Origin: Planctomycetota bacterium
GTDB lineage: Bacteria; Planctomycetota; Phycisphaerae; Phycisphaerales; SM1A02
Assembly: GCA_003671025.1 (NCBI GenBank)
Contig: QWPW01000008.1
Location: forward strand, 1 to 64,000
Length of the DNA: 64,000 nt
Reading direction: 5' to 3'
Part shown: piece after piece, positions 30,081-40,306 of the stretch
Position numbering within the stretch: position 1 is the stretch's first letter
Layout: every line of letters starts with the position of its first letter
The notes under the pieces: model-generated
The model's database searches: none
Told to the model about the DNA's origin: nothing
What the model saw: only the letters and a program-made list of their open reading frames with translations
Position numbers and translations under genes: made by a program

Positions 30081-31007
30081 ATGTCCGACGCAAAGCATGA
30101 CGCAAAAGGCAAGAAGGACCAGGGCCACGGCCACGGTGGTGGCGGTGGTGACGACGGCCACAAGAAAAAGCACAAGAGCCACGGCGGTGGTCATGGCGGC
30201 GGTGGTCACGGTGAAGAGCATGAAGGCGCGCCCGAGTGGCTCATCTCGTTCGCCGACATGGTCATGCTCATGATGGGATTCTTCGTGATTCTGTTCGCGC
30301 TCAACTCGCAGCCCAAGGGCGGCAATGCTGGTGGTGGCGGTGAGCAGGACGAAGGTGTGGCCAACGAGCCCGACATGATTGACTTCGCGATTGCGCTGCG
30401 CAAAGCGTTTCACAACGAAGTCGACATCACGTCTACTGATCCCAAAGATCAACTGCTCATTCAACGCATTCTCTCGGAGCGCTATCAAGGCGCGGGCGAA
30501 AGTAAGGATGCGGGAACGAAGGGCAAAGATCAGAACGTGCAAAGCGTGCGTCCGAGCGATCACTTTGGACATGGCACCAGCGTGGCCTTCGCGCCGCGAT
30601 CGGATGCGCTCTCGGATGACGCGGCGAAGACGCTCGACGACCTCGCGCGACAGTTGCGTGGGCAGTCGATGGTGATCGAAGTGCGTGGCCATGTTGGCGC
30701 GAGCGAAAATTACGGTGAGCCTGATAAGGCGATGGTTCTCGCACTCGATCGCGCTGTCGAAGCTGCGCGTCGACTCGCGGCGGGAGGTGTCGACTGGTGG
30801 CGCATGCGTCTGGTCGCGGCCGGAAGCGGTGAGCGCGTCGATCCATTTCCTACCGATGCCGCGGCAGATGCACGAAACGCCCGGGTCGAGGTTCGTATTC
30901 TCGATGAGGTCGCCAGTCCGCGTGAGCGGTCGGAGCCAGTGATCTCGGCGGGGGCGGAGTCGAGTCAAGCGGGCTCGAGTGCGTCTGAGGCCGCTCATCC
31001 AAAGTGA
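30081..31007 (+). CDS. motB: Flagellar motor stator protein MotB with His/Gly-rich N-terminus
   Basis: PEWLISFADMVMLMMGFFVILFALN (stator TM with conserved Asp) and OmpA-like C-terminal domain; N-terminal GHGHGGGGGDDGHKKKHKSHGGGHGGGGHGEEHEG. Confidence 0.9.
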   Translation: MSDAKHDAKGKKDQGHGHGGGGGDDGHKKKHKSHGGGHGGGGHGEEHEGAPEWLISFADMVMLMMGFFVILFALNSQPKGGNAGGGGEQDEGVANEPDMIDFAIALRKAFHNEVDITSTDPKDQLLIQRILSERYQGAGESKDAGTKGKDQNVQSVRPSDHFGHGTSVAFAPRSDALSDDAAKTLDDLARQLRGQSMVIEVRGHVGASENYGEPDKAMVLALDRAVEAARRLAAGGVDWWRMRLVAAGSGERVDPFPTDAAADARNARVEVRILDEVASPRERSEPVISAGAESSQAGSSASEAAHPK

Positions 31008-31238
31008 ATTGCCCACAGTGGCGATCGCCCAATTCGCGGGTTGTGTCTTGCTTACGCGCGCTTGCGTGTTAGATTTTTGGTGTCACGATCGAAGGGTTCG
31101 CGGCATCCATCGCTGGCTGCGTGCGAACGTGAACATCGGTTGCACATTTATGCGAACTTCGCCGCATCGACTCGCGAAGTGACAGCTACCGTAATCTGCT
31201 TGTCATTCCACTCGCGTCGCGAACATTGATCACCGCAT

Positions 31239-31326
31239 TTGAATCACGCTTGAATCACGCTTGAATCAGCTTTGAATCAGCTTTGAATCAGCTTTGAATC
31301 ACCTTCGACTCACCTTCGAATCACTC
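31239..31326. repeat. Eight 11-bp tandem units upstream of secreted S8-like protein
   Basis: TTGAATCACGC x2, TTGAATCAGCT x3, TTGAATCACCT, TCGACTCACCT, TCGAATCACTC. Confidence 0.93.
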
Positions 31327-31373
31327 GCGTGACAAGAACGTCACAAGAACTTGAAACAGGAACCGCGCCCCAG

Positions 31374-32945
31374 ATGCTGACTCACCGCGCCCGCTCACTC
31401 GTCACCGTTCTCGTTGCTGCATCTGTTGCGCCAACATTTACCGTCGCGTTTGTTTCAGCCGACACTTTGAGCGACATCAAGTACACCGATCTGCTCGCGC
31501 GTCTGGGCGCTTCGGCACCAACAGGCGCGGGCATCGGCATCGGTCAATGTGAGGCCGTGGAAAACTCGACCACCGGTGCGTACGCGCCCGATGTCACCCT
31601 CGCCGAGTTCGCAGGAACAACCTTCAGCATTCTCTCGGGCGCAGCGCCTGCGAGCTCACACGCGACCGAAGTTGGTCGCATGCTTTACGGCAACACGTTG
31701 TCGTGCGCGCCCGGCGTCACAAACGTGTCGGCGTGGAATGTGAATCTGTGGGTGGCCGCGGCGTACTTGCGCGTGGGCCAAGGCGCGACTGCTCCGGCGA
31801 CGCCTCCTGCAGGCGTGAAAGTTTTCAATCACTCGTGGATCGGTTCGTTCGGCTCTGCCGCGAACGACAACGATGGACTGCGCCGACTGGACTTCACAGT
31901 GACGCGCGACAATCTGTTCATCGCCGCAGGCACCAACAACGGTGCGGGCAGCGTGGGGCAGCCGCTGCTTTCGTACGCCTACAACAGCGTCAGCGTTGGG
32001 CTCATGAATGGTGGCCACAGCAACAGTCTGACTCCCGCAGGTATTGACGGACAAAATCGCCGCAAGCCAGACATCGTTGCGCCTGGCGCGTTCACGAGTT
32101 TCTCGACGCCAGTAGTGGGCGCCGCCGCAGCGCTGCTCTTCGACACCGCCGACAGTCATCCTGCGATCGCGGGCAATCCCAACGCGAACAAGTCACTCAC
32201 GATCAAGACCGCGATGATGGCGGGCACGACGCACCGCGCCGCGTGGAGTAACGGTGCTGCGACCAGTGGCCCGACCCGTGGTTCGACCATCACTCCGCTC
32301 GACCCGCTCTACGGCGCGGACTTGCTTAACGTTGATCGCGCGCACATGATTTTTACTGCGGGCGAAACCAATGGATTCAGCGCGCCCAACCCGTCGAGCT
32401 TCGCCATCCATCGCGGCTTTGACTACATCGCCAGCGCGGCATCGGGCTCGAGCACCTTCTGGACATTTCGCGTGCACAGCCGCGTCGATGAGGCGAGTTT
32501 CTTGGCTTCGTGGCATCGTTCGGTGATCACCGGTTTCACGACGTGGACGTTGCAAGACTTTGATCTGCGACTGTGGAAGTTGGTCAACGGCGTGCCCACA
32601 TCGTTGGTGGGCGACGGAGGGATTTCCGCGTTTTCCTCGGGAAATGTCGAGAGTTTGAGCAGCGTCGACAACGTCGAACACCTCTACTTGCGCGATCTCG
32701 CTTCGGGTGATTACGCCGTCGAATTGGTGCGCAAAGCTGGCACCCAGACCGCGTTGCCCGTCGTGCTCGCGTGGTATCTCCCCGACACTGTGCCCACGCC
32801 AGACCTTGATGGCGATGGTTTCGTCGGCGCCGCAGACCTTGCGATCATGCTCTCTCAGTGGGGCAGCAACGGACTTGCTGATCTCAACGGTGATCGCATC
32901 GTTGATGCCGCAGACTTGTCCATTTTCCTCACCGCATGGAGTTGA
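31374..32945 (+). CDS. Secreted subtilisin-like (S8/S53-like) peptidase-family protein with dockerin-like C-terminus
   Basis: Signal peptide; SHATEVGRML (His motif), APGAFTSFSTPVVGAAAALL (TSxxxP Ser motif); C-terminal LDGDGFVGAADLAIMLSQWG...LNGDRIVDAADLSIFLTAW. Confidence 0.7.
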   Translation: MLTHRARSLVTVLVAASVAPTFTVAFVSADTLSDIKYTDLLARLGASAPTGAGIGIGQCEAVENSTTGAYAPDVTLAEFAGTTFSILSGAAPASSHATEVGRMLYGNTLSCAPGVTNVSAWNVNLWVAAAYLRVGQGATAPATPPAGVKVFNHSWIGSFGSAANDNDGLRRLDFTVTRDNLFIAAGTNNGAGSVGQPLLSYAYNSVSVGLMNGGHSNSLTPAGIDGQNRRKPDIVAPGAFTSFSTPVVGAAAALLFDTADSHPAIAGNPNANKSLTIKTAMMAGTTHRAAWSNGAATSGPTRGSTITPLDPLYGADLLNVDRAHMIFTAGETNGFSAPNPSSFAIHRGFDYIASAASGSSTFWTFRVHSRVDEASFLASWHRSVITGFTTWTLQDFDLRLWKLVNGVPTSLVGDGGISAFSSGNVESLSSVDNVEHLYLRDLASGDYAVELVRKAGTQTALPVVLAWYLPDTVPTPDLDGDGFVGAADLAIMLSQWGSNGLADLNGDRIVDAADLSIFLTAWS

Positions 32946-32998
32946 GACTCGCGGCTGAGTTGAGTGCCACCGACGCAGTTGGTTAGCATCCGCTCCTG

Positions 32999-34786
32999 AT
33001 GCGTCCGTCGACTCAGCGAATCTGGCTTGTGGTGTTGCTCCTCCTCGTGGGCGTGCCGCTGCTCTATCCAATTTGGCTCGGAGTCGCGAGCGCGTTCGTC
33101 GCTGATGACGGCTCGCTCACGCTGTTTCACGTGGTCAATGTGTTTCGCGATCCTGTGTTGCGCGACGGATTGCTCAACGCGTTTCTCATCGCATGCGGAA
33201 CGACTTCCATCGCAGTGTGCATTGCGCTGCCGTTGGCCATGCTCTCCGCGCGCACGACGTTTCCCGGCAAACCACTGCTCTCTACGCTCATCTTGGCGCC
33301 GCTGATCCTGCCGCCATTTGTCGGCGCAATCGGCATGAAGCAGCTGCTCGGGCGCGAAGGCGCGATCAATGCGTTCTTGCTCGATCTGCACGTGGTCTCT
33401 TCACCGATTGATTTCCTCGGCCACGGAGGCTTCTGGCTCATCATCGTGCTCGAAGCGATCGCGCTCTATCCGATTCTCTATCTCAATCTCGTGGCCGCGG
33501 TGGCGAATCTCGATCCCGCGATGGAAGAGGCCGCGATCAATGTCGGCGCAGGCAAATGGCGCAGGTTCTTCAAGATCACGCTGCCGCTGATTCGTCCAGG
33601 ATTGTTCGCCGGCGGCACCATCGTGTTTGTGTGGAGCTTCACTGAGCTAGGCACTCCGCTCATGATGGAGTTTTCTAAGACGACGCCAGTGCAGATCTTC
33701 AACGGCATCAAAGAGATGGAAGCGTCGCGCAGTCCTTACGCGCTCACTGCAGTGATGTTGGCCTCGTCGATATTGGCGTACACCATCGGACGATTTTTTC
33801 TCGGCGGCAAAGGTCACGCGATGTTGGCCAAGGCGAGTGCGGGCGCGGGACCGAAGCGGCTCACCTCGTCACACGCGTTGCTCGCCACCATGTTCTTCGC
33901 GTGCGTTTCATGTGTCGCGCTCTTGCCGCACATCGGGGTGATCGGAACCGCCTTCGCCGCCAACGGCCAGTGGTACGGAACGATTCTGCCTAGCAGCGTG
34001 ACCGACAATCACATGGTGCAAGCACTCACGCATCCGCTCAGTGCGGGCGCCGTGCGCAACTCGATTCTCTTCGCAGGAATCGCCACCATTCTCGATTGCA
34101 TCGTGGGATTGTTTGTGGCGCGATTGCTCGTGCGCGGAACCGTGTGGGGCCGCGGTCTGCTGGACGCGATGGTGATGTTGCCGCTCGCTGTGCCTGGCTT
34201 GGTGTTCGCGTTTGGTCTGGTCGCCGCGAGTTTGCGATGGCCGTTCAACGGCACGCCTCCGCAGTGGGTCGCTTCGATATTTGCGCTTTTGCCCGCAGAT
34301 TTGAGTAGTTGGGCGATGAACGCGCCGCTCAAGTTTGTTGGTGACATCCTCGGACCGATGCCCAATCCGATTCCGTTTTTGATTCTCGCGTATGCCGTGC
34401 GCCGTCTTCCTTATGTCGTGCGTGCCGCTGCGGCGGGCCTTGAACAAACATCAGTCGCGCTCGAAGAGGCGGGCTACAACGTCGGAGCTTCGCGTTGGCG
34501 CGTCATGCGCAAGATCGTGTTGCCTCTGCTCGCCGCCAATCTTGCAGCGGGTGCGATTCTCGCGTTCTGCTTCGCGATGCTCGAAGTGTCGGACAGCCTG
34601 ATCTTGGCGCAGCGCGAAGGCGACTATCCGATCACCAAGGCGATCTTCACGCTCGCGGAACGTTTAGGCGATGGGCCCGGTGTCGCGAGCGCGCTCGGCG
34701 TGTGGGCGATGGCGTTCTTAGGTATCGCCTTGGCCACTGCTGCGGCGTTGGTGGGCAAGAAGGCCGGCGCTATCTTCCGCGGTTGA
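32999..34786 (+). CDS. Iron-type ABC transporter permease (two-lobed, FbpB-like)
   Basis: Two BPD_transp_1-like lobes: NLDPAMEEAAINVGAGKWRRFFKITLPLIRPGLFAG and EQTSVALEEAGYNVGASRWRVMRKIVLPLLAANLAAG (EAA loops). Confidence 0.9.
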   Translation: MRPSTQRIWLVVLLLLVGVPLLYPIWLGVASAFVADDGSLTLFHVVNVFRDPVLRDGLLNAFLIACGTTSIAVCIALPLAMLSARTTFPGKPLLSTLILAPLILPPFVGAIGMKQLLGREGAINAFLLDLHVVSSPIDFLGHGGFWLIIVLEAIALYPILYLNLVAAVANLDPAMEEAAINVGAGKWRRFFKITLPLIRPGLFAGGTIVFVWSFTELGTPLMMEFSKTTPVQIFNGIKEMEASRSPYALTAVMLASSILAYTIGRFFLGGKGHAMLAKASAGAGPKRLTSSHALLATMFFACVSCVALLPHIGVIGTAFAANGQWYGTILPSSVTDNHMVQALTHPLSAGAVRNSILFAGIATILDCIVGLFVARLLVRGTVWGRGLLDAMVMLPLAVPGLVFAFGLVAASLRWPFNGTPPQWVASIFALLPADLSSWAMNAPLKFVGDILGPMPNPIPFLILAYAVRRLPYVVRAAAAGLEQTSVALEEAGYNVGASRWRVMRKIVLPLLAANLAAGAILAFCFAMLEVSDSLILAQREGDYPITKAIFTLAERLGDGPGVASALGVWAMAFLGIALATAAALVGKKAGAIFRG

Positions 34787-34847
34787 TTGCAGCGAGACGT
34801 TGATGCGATCAGTGGATCTTCGGCGCACTCATCAACTTCGCTTCGGG

Positions 34848-37100
34848 TTATCTCCGTGCGACTTGCTCGAGCGCCAGCGAGATGCGCAACAAACCGTAGC
34901 TCACGCGTCCTTCGAGTTGGTCGAAGATCACGCGCAGCCCTCCGCTCGAGTCGGAGGCGAACGCATCGTCGATCTCGCGTGCCGTCTGCGCGCTCATGAA
35001 CTGGTCGCGTGAAAACGATTCGCCCGATTCAATCGCAGCGATGAGATGTCCTTCAATGGTGCCAGTGCTCAGTGCGCGCACGCGGGTGATCTCGTCGATC
35101 GAGTGTCCTTCGCGAAACAGCGCGAGCGTCTGCGTCGTCGTTTCGTTGAGTGCGTCGACCTCTTTCGCTTTGCGCGCGGGCGCACTCTTGACTCGGGCAC
35201 GCGCGTCGACTGATGCGAACTCGACACGCGCATGACTCTCGAGCCACTGCGTAATCGCGTCGCCAAAAGCACCGCCAAAGTCGGCGTATTTGCGCTCGCC
35301 GATGCCGGGCACACTCAAGAATTCATCGCGGCTTGCGGGATACGCGCGCGCCATGTGCCGCAGCGCAACATCGGAAAACACAACGTAGGGCGGAACTCCA
35401 CGGGCATCGGCGAGCGATTTGCGCACGACGCGCAGACGTTCGAACAGCGGCTCGTCGCACTCGATCGCGCCGGCTTTCACCGCGCCCTTGCGTTTGGATT
35501 TGCCGTCGCTGCCAAGTTCGGACTCATCGACGGTCACGACCGACTTCACCAACATGACGGCAGCGCGCGAGCGCAACGCATCAAATCCAAGTTCGGAAAT
35601 CTCCAGGGTGGGAAACTGTCCAGTGCTTTGCACGAGATGTCCCGACTGCAACAACTGTCGTCCCAGTGAGAGCCACGCCGCGCGCGGACGATCCTTGCCG
35701 ATGCCGTAGGTCGAGAGCGTGTCATGCGACCAACGACGAATCTTTTCGGTGTCGGCTCCCGCGAGCACATCGGCGACATGTTGCAGTCCCACACCGAAGC
35801 CGTCTTTCTGCGCGATGCGCCACACGCAACTGAGAAGCTTTTGGGCATCGACAGTTGCGTCGAACGACTCGCGCGGATCGATGCAGTTGTCGCACGCATC
35901 ACAACGACCATCACTCCACGTTTCGCCGAAGTACCCGAGCAACTCGACGCGCCGACAACGCGCGCTGTCGGCGAACGCAGCCATCTTGTCGAGCTGGGCA
36001 CGCGCGACGCGACGCGCATCGAGGTCTTCCATTTCCGCGAGAAATCCCACATATTTCGCGACATCACCGCGCGAGTACAAGAGCAAGCACTCGGCGGGAA
36101 GTCCATCGCGTCCCGCGCGTCCTGTCTCTTGGTAATAGCCTTCGATGTTCTTGGGCAGATCGGCGTGAATCACAAATCGCACGTTGGGTTTGTTGATGCC
36201 CATACCAAACGCAACCGTCGCGCACATGACGCGCAACTCGTCGCGTAAGAACGCATCTTGATGACGCGCACGCATCGCTGGGTCAAGTCCCGCGTGATAG
36301 GGCGCCGCCGCAACGCCCTTGGCCACCAGTGCCGCGGCCATCGATTCGGTTCCTTTGCGCGATTGGCAGTAGACGATTCCCGCGTCATCCAAACTGTCGG
36401 GACGAGCGCGCACAAACTCGACCACTTGCGCCGACGCCTTCTCTTTCGCCTTCACGCGATAGGTGAGATTGGGGCGATTGAAGCTGGCGACGAATACCGA
36501 CGGATCGATCAGCTTCAGTTGCGTGACGATGTCGGCGCGCACGCGCGGCGTGGCGGTGGCGGTGAGCGCGAGCACGGGCACGCCGGGCAACACTTCGCGC
36601 ACGCTCACCAGTCGTCGGTACTCGGGACGAAAGTCGTGGCCCCACTCGCTGATGCAGTGCGCCTCATCCACCGCCAAAGCGTCGACGCGCCAACGTTGCA
36701 AACTGCGCAAGAAATCAGGCAAAACCAAGCGTTCAGGCGCGACGAACAACAACTTGATGCGCCCCGCATCGAGCGCGTTCAATCGCTTGCGCGCTTCACG
36801 ATCGTCCAGCGACGAGTTGAGCGCGGTCGCCTCAACTCCTGCCGCGTGCAATTGATCGACTTGATCCTTCATCAACGCGATGAGCGGTGAGACCACGACG
36901 GTCAACCCATCGCGCACCAACGCAGGAAGTTGATAGCACAGACTCTTGCCCGCACCCGTGGGCAAGATGGCGACGGCATCCATGTTCGCCAGCGACGCTT
37001 CCATGATCTCGCGTTGCAGCGGACGAAACGCGTCGTAGCCGAACACTTGCTTGAGCAGTGCCGGCAGTCGCGCGGAGGAAGTGAGCATGTTGGTCGACAT
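34848..37100 (-). CDS. recQ: ATP-dependent DNA helicase RecQ
   Basis: FGYDAFRPLQREIMEASL, LPTGAGKSLCYQLPAL, DEAHCISEWGHDFRPEY, GRAGRDGLPAECLLLYS, CDNC zinc ligands, HRDC-like region; start MSTNML at 37100. Confidence 0.95.
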   Translation of the reverse strand: MSTNMLTSSARLPALLKQVFGYDAFRPLQREIMEASLANMDAVAILPTGAGKSLCYQLPALVRDGLTVVVSPLIALMKDQVDQLHAAGVEATALNSSLDDREARKRLNALDAGRIKLLFVAPERLVLPDFLRSLQRWRVDALAVDEAHCISEWGHDFRPEYRRLVSVREVLPGVPVLALTATATPRVRADIVTQLKLIDPSVFVASFNRPNLTYRVKAKEKASAQVVEFVRARPDSLDDAGIVYCQSRKGTESMAAALVAKGVAAAPYHAGLDPAMRARHQDAFLRDELRVMCATVAFGMGINKPNVRFVIHADLPKNIEGYYQETGRAGRDGLPAECLLLYSRGDVAKYVGFLAEMEDLDARRVARAQLDKMAAFADSARCRRVELLGYFGETWSDGRCDACDNCIDPRESFDATVDAQKLLSCVWRIAQKDGFGVGLQHVADVLAGADTEKIRRWSHDTLSTYGIGKDRPRAAWLSLGRQLLQSGHLVQSTGQFPTLEISELGFDALRSRAAVMLVKSVVTVDESELGSDGKSKRKGAVKAGAIECDEPLFERLRVVRKSLADARGVPPYVVFSDVALRHMARAYPASRDEFLSVPGIGERKYADFGGAFGDAITQWLESHARVEFASVDARARVKSAPARKAKEVDALNETTTQTLALFREGHSIDEITRVRALSTGTIEGHLIAAIESGESFSRDQFMSAQTAREIDDAFASDSSGGLRVIFDQLEGRVSYGLLRISLALEQVARR

Positions 37101-37202
37101 GGTGCGTTCTTGATCGTGCTGTCTTGGTGAAGAGAATGAGCCGCGCGCGTTCACAACGCCGGCGTACTGCTCAAGCGATGCTGTCGCCGCGTTGCCGCGA
37201 AG

Positions 37203-39149
37203 TCACTGCGTCGCGATTCGCGCGCGCTCGGCGTCGATCCATGCATGTACGTTTTGTTCCAGTTGCTCGAGCGGCAACGGACCTTGGAGCAGCACCGCAT
37301 CGTGAAAGCGACGCAAATCAAAGCGCGCACCCAACGCGAGTTCTGCTTCCGCGCGCAGACGACGAATGGCGAGCTCACCGATCTTGTAGCCGCACGCTTG
37401 TCCTGGCCAACTGATGTAGCGGTCGACTTCGTTGACGATGTTGAGTTCGCTCAACGCGGTGTTGTGTTGCATGAACTCAATCGCAGCGTCTCGCGTCCAA
37501 CCGAATGCGTGAATGCCCGGGTCAACCACTAAGCGACAGGCGCGCCACATCTCGTAGAGCAACCGACCGAAGTCGTCGTAGGGATCATTGAAGAAGCCCA
37601 TCTCGATTCCCAGTCGTTCGGCGTACAGCGCCCAACCCTCAACAAATGCCGTGGAATCAAGGTCTTTGCGAAACTCGCGCGCTCCCGTGAGCTCTTGCGC
37701 CAAGGCAATTTGAAAGTGATGTCCGGGCACGGCCTCGTGCAATGAGAGCGGGATGAACTCGTACGTCGGCCGTTGATCAAGCGCGTAGGTGTTCGCGTAA
37801 AACCAACCAGGCTCGCCGCGTTGGGGACTTCCTGGTTGGTAGTACGCGGTGGTCTGCGCGGGCGCCATGAAGCGGGGGATCTCGCGCACGCCGTAGGTGA
37901 GTCGCGGGCAAGTGGCGAAGAGTTCGGGCAACTTGGGATCGATCTTCTTGCACACATCGCGGTAACGCGCGAGCAGTTGCTCGGCGGACGTGCAATAGAA
38001 GCGCGCATCAGTACGCAAGTAGTTGATGAACGCCGCGAAGCGTGCGTCCGCATCCATCGACGCGCGCGATGGGTCGGCGCTGTACCAATCGGTGCGCGCA
38101 ATCACACTCATCATCTCGCTGCGAATACGCGCGACTTCGGCCAGTCCGGTTTCGTGAATCTCTTTGGCCGTGAGTTTGGTCGTGGTATGCAGCTGCAGTT
38201 GAAACTCGTACCACGCGACGCCGTCTTTCATGTCGCTTGCGCCAATAGTCGCGCGGCAGTGAGGCAGATATTCCTCGATGAAAAAGGCCTCAAACTCGGT
38301 GAGCACGGTGTCGATGGGATCGAGGCATCGCTCAAACTCGGCGAGCAAGCGTTGGGTGTCCTCTGAGGAAATCGACTTGGGCATCTTCGCAAACGGTTTG
38401 CGCAACGCATCGCGCAAACCCACGCGCGCGGCGCGAATCTGCAAAGGCACTTGCTCGACGGTGACGCGCGGCGGCATCACGCCCTCCGCGATTCCCGCCC
38501 GCAACACTTCCACCGTGCCCAACAAACTTCCCGGCACGGACAAGAGTCGTGAGACATACGCGTTGTAATCATCGAGATCCGCGAACGTTCCCAGTTCGCC
38601 CATCTGGGGAATTTCTTGCTGTGGACCAGAGCGTCCGCTCACGGGCATCATCCATGCGCCAAAGCGAAATCCATCCACGCCCAGTTGCAGTTCGCGTTGC
38701 AACAGCGCGTAGTCGCGCGCATCGTTCGTGCTGAGTTTGGTGCTGTCGAGTTGGTTCAATTCGCGCAACAGGTTGGTCAGTCCCGCTTGGCGACGTTTGA
38801 CGCCCATGAGCGAGGTATCCGTGAGTTCACCCGCGCGTGTTTCAACGCCACGACGAAGCGCATACTCAGGAAAGGCGACGAGACGAAAGTTGTCGTGCGC
38901 ATCGAGAATCGCTTCAAAACGCGTGGTGTTGAAGGCTGCTTTGGTCGCCTCGTCCTGAGTCGCATCTTGGGTGGTGTTTATGGCGATGGCCGCCTCGGTC
39001 GGCGGCGTAATGCGCGTTGATTGCGCGAATCCGCTGCAACAGACGAACCCCAGCGCGCTTGAGAGCGTCATCGCGCACCAACTCGTGGGCAACGAGCGCG
39101 GCGCAATCATCGTGTCATTCACCGCTCGAAAATCGGTTCGTGCATTCAT
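37203..39149 (-). CDS. Secreted DUF885 family protein (putative metallopeptidase)
   Basis: LSLHEAVPGHHFQIALAQELTGAREFRKDLDSTAFVEGWALYAERLG; DUF885-typical HExxxxHH-like motif; signal peptide. Confidence 0.88.
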   Translation of the reverse strand: MNARTDFRAVNDTMIAPRSLPTSWCAMTLSSALGFVCCSGFAQSTRITPPTEAAIAINTTQDATQDEATKAAFNTTRFEAILDAHDNFRLVAFPEYALRRGVETRAGELTDTSLMGVKRRQAGLTNLLRELNQLDSTKLSTNDARDYALLQRELQLGVDGFRFGAWMMPVSGRSGPQQEIPQMGELGTFADLDDYNAYVSRLLSVPGSLLGTVEVLRAGIAEGVMPPRVTVEQVPLQIRAARVGLRDALRKPFAKMPKSISSEDTQRLLAEFERCLDPIDTVLTEFEAFFIEEYLPHCRATIGASDMKDGVAWYEFQLQLHTTTKLTAKEIHETGLAEVARIRSEMMSVIARTDWYSADPSRASMDADARFAAFINYLRTDARFYCTSAEQLLARYRDVCKKIDPKLPELFATCPRLTYGVREIPRFMAPAQTTAYYQPGSPQRGEPGWFYANTYALDQRPTYEFIPLSLHEAVPGHHFQIALAQELTGAREFRKDLDSTAFVEGWALYAERLGIEMGFFNDPYDDFGRLLYEMWRACRLVVDPGIHAFGWTRDAAIEFMQHNTALSELNIVNEVDRYISWPGQACGYKIGELAIRRLRAEAELALGARFDLRRFHDAVLLQGPLPLEQLEQNVHAWIDAERARIATQ

Positions 39150-39376
39150 CGGCGCAGAGTACTAGAGGCGCACGATTACACGGCAATTCACGGTCTTGAT
39201 TCGCTTCACTTTAAACGCGCAGTACATTCTCATCGGCTCGAGCGTGCTCGAGCGTGCACGTGCCGTTCATTGCGCCAATGACACTTTGGCGGTTTCGCGT
39301 CGTTTGTTTGCGCGGTACCGATTCTCGTCCCTCGCTGTGCGGTTTGGCGACCACTTCCCCACTCAGAGGATTCATC

Positions 39377-40249
39377 ATGCTCAACGTTTCATCGTGTGCA
39401 CTGTCATTTCGTAGCGATCGCAGCCGCGTCGCCTTCAGCATTGGTGCGGCGGTTCTCGCAGCGACATTGCTGACGCCGGATGCGCGCGGCGACAGCGTTG
39501 CGCAAGTCAGTTCGCCTGCGGGCGCGTCGATGATTGCCACGATGACCATCACCATCACCACCGCGTTAGGCACGAGCTCAGACAGCGACACCAAGACGAT
39601 TGCGATTCTCGCCAACGGTTCCGCGCAATTGGCGCCTTCGGCTCCGCCATGGAACGGGGTCACCATCGATGCGCTGCATCTTGATCCTGCCGATACGACC
39701 TTTCACTTTGATCTCTATTGCTTTCCCTTCATCGGTTGTCAACCACTCGATGTCGCGGTGTCAGGATTAACGATTGACTCCACTGCGCCGATGTCGTCAA
39801 TCGTCACTGCGTCGGGCGGCGCGACTTTTCCCAACGCAAACTTCTTGGTGCGCGGTGCGTACAGCACCACTGGCGTGGCGACGGCGACAGGCACTCTGGA
39901 TGACGCGACCACCGCGACGTTTGCCTGTCGCGTGCAAGCGCTGGCTAAGAGCCAAGTGAAGTTCGATCAACTCTCGCTCGCGCCAATTGTGAATGTGGTT
40001 GATGCGGCCTCGCTTCCATCAGGTGTGACCGCGCTCACGATCACCTTCGCGTCGAATCTCACCAACACCACGCTCAGCGGAATGTATGTCGCGGCCAATC
40101 CCTACGACCTCAACGGCGATGGTGTGGTTGACGCGGCGGATCTCTCGACATTACTCGCGCAATGGGGCGTGGCAGGCAGCGCTGACCTCGATGGAGACGG
40201 CCTCGTGGGCGCGGCGGATCTCGCGATACTGCTTTCAAACTGGGGATGA
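39377..40249 (+). CDS. Secreted hypothetical protein with dockerin-like C-terminus
   Basis: Signal peptide; C-terminal DLNGDGVVDAADLSTLLAQWGVAGSADLDGDGLVGAADLAILLSNWG. Confidence 0.75.
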   Translation: MLNVSSCALSFRSDRSRVAFSIGAAVLAATLLTPDARGDSVAQVSSPAGASMIATMTITITTALGTSSDSDTKTIAILANGSAQLAPSAPPWNGVTIDALHLDPADTTFHFDLYCFPFIGCQPLDVAVSGLTIDSTAPMSSIVTASGGATFPNANFLVRGAYSTTGVATATGTLDDATTATFACRVQALAKSQVKFDQLSLAPIVNVVDAASLPSGVTALTITFASNLTNTTLSGMYVAANPYDLNGDGVVDAADLSTLLAQWGVAGSADLDGDGLVGAADLAILLSNWG

Positions 40250-40306
40250 ATCCATCGACGCGACTGATGCATTGATGGGTTGGATTCGGTTAGCATCGCT
40301 CGCTCA

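Noticed and set aside
31239-31326. Considered as CRISPR array
   Set aside because: Units are contiguous 11-mers without spacers, and no cas genes in the window
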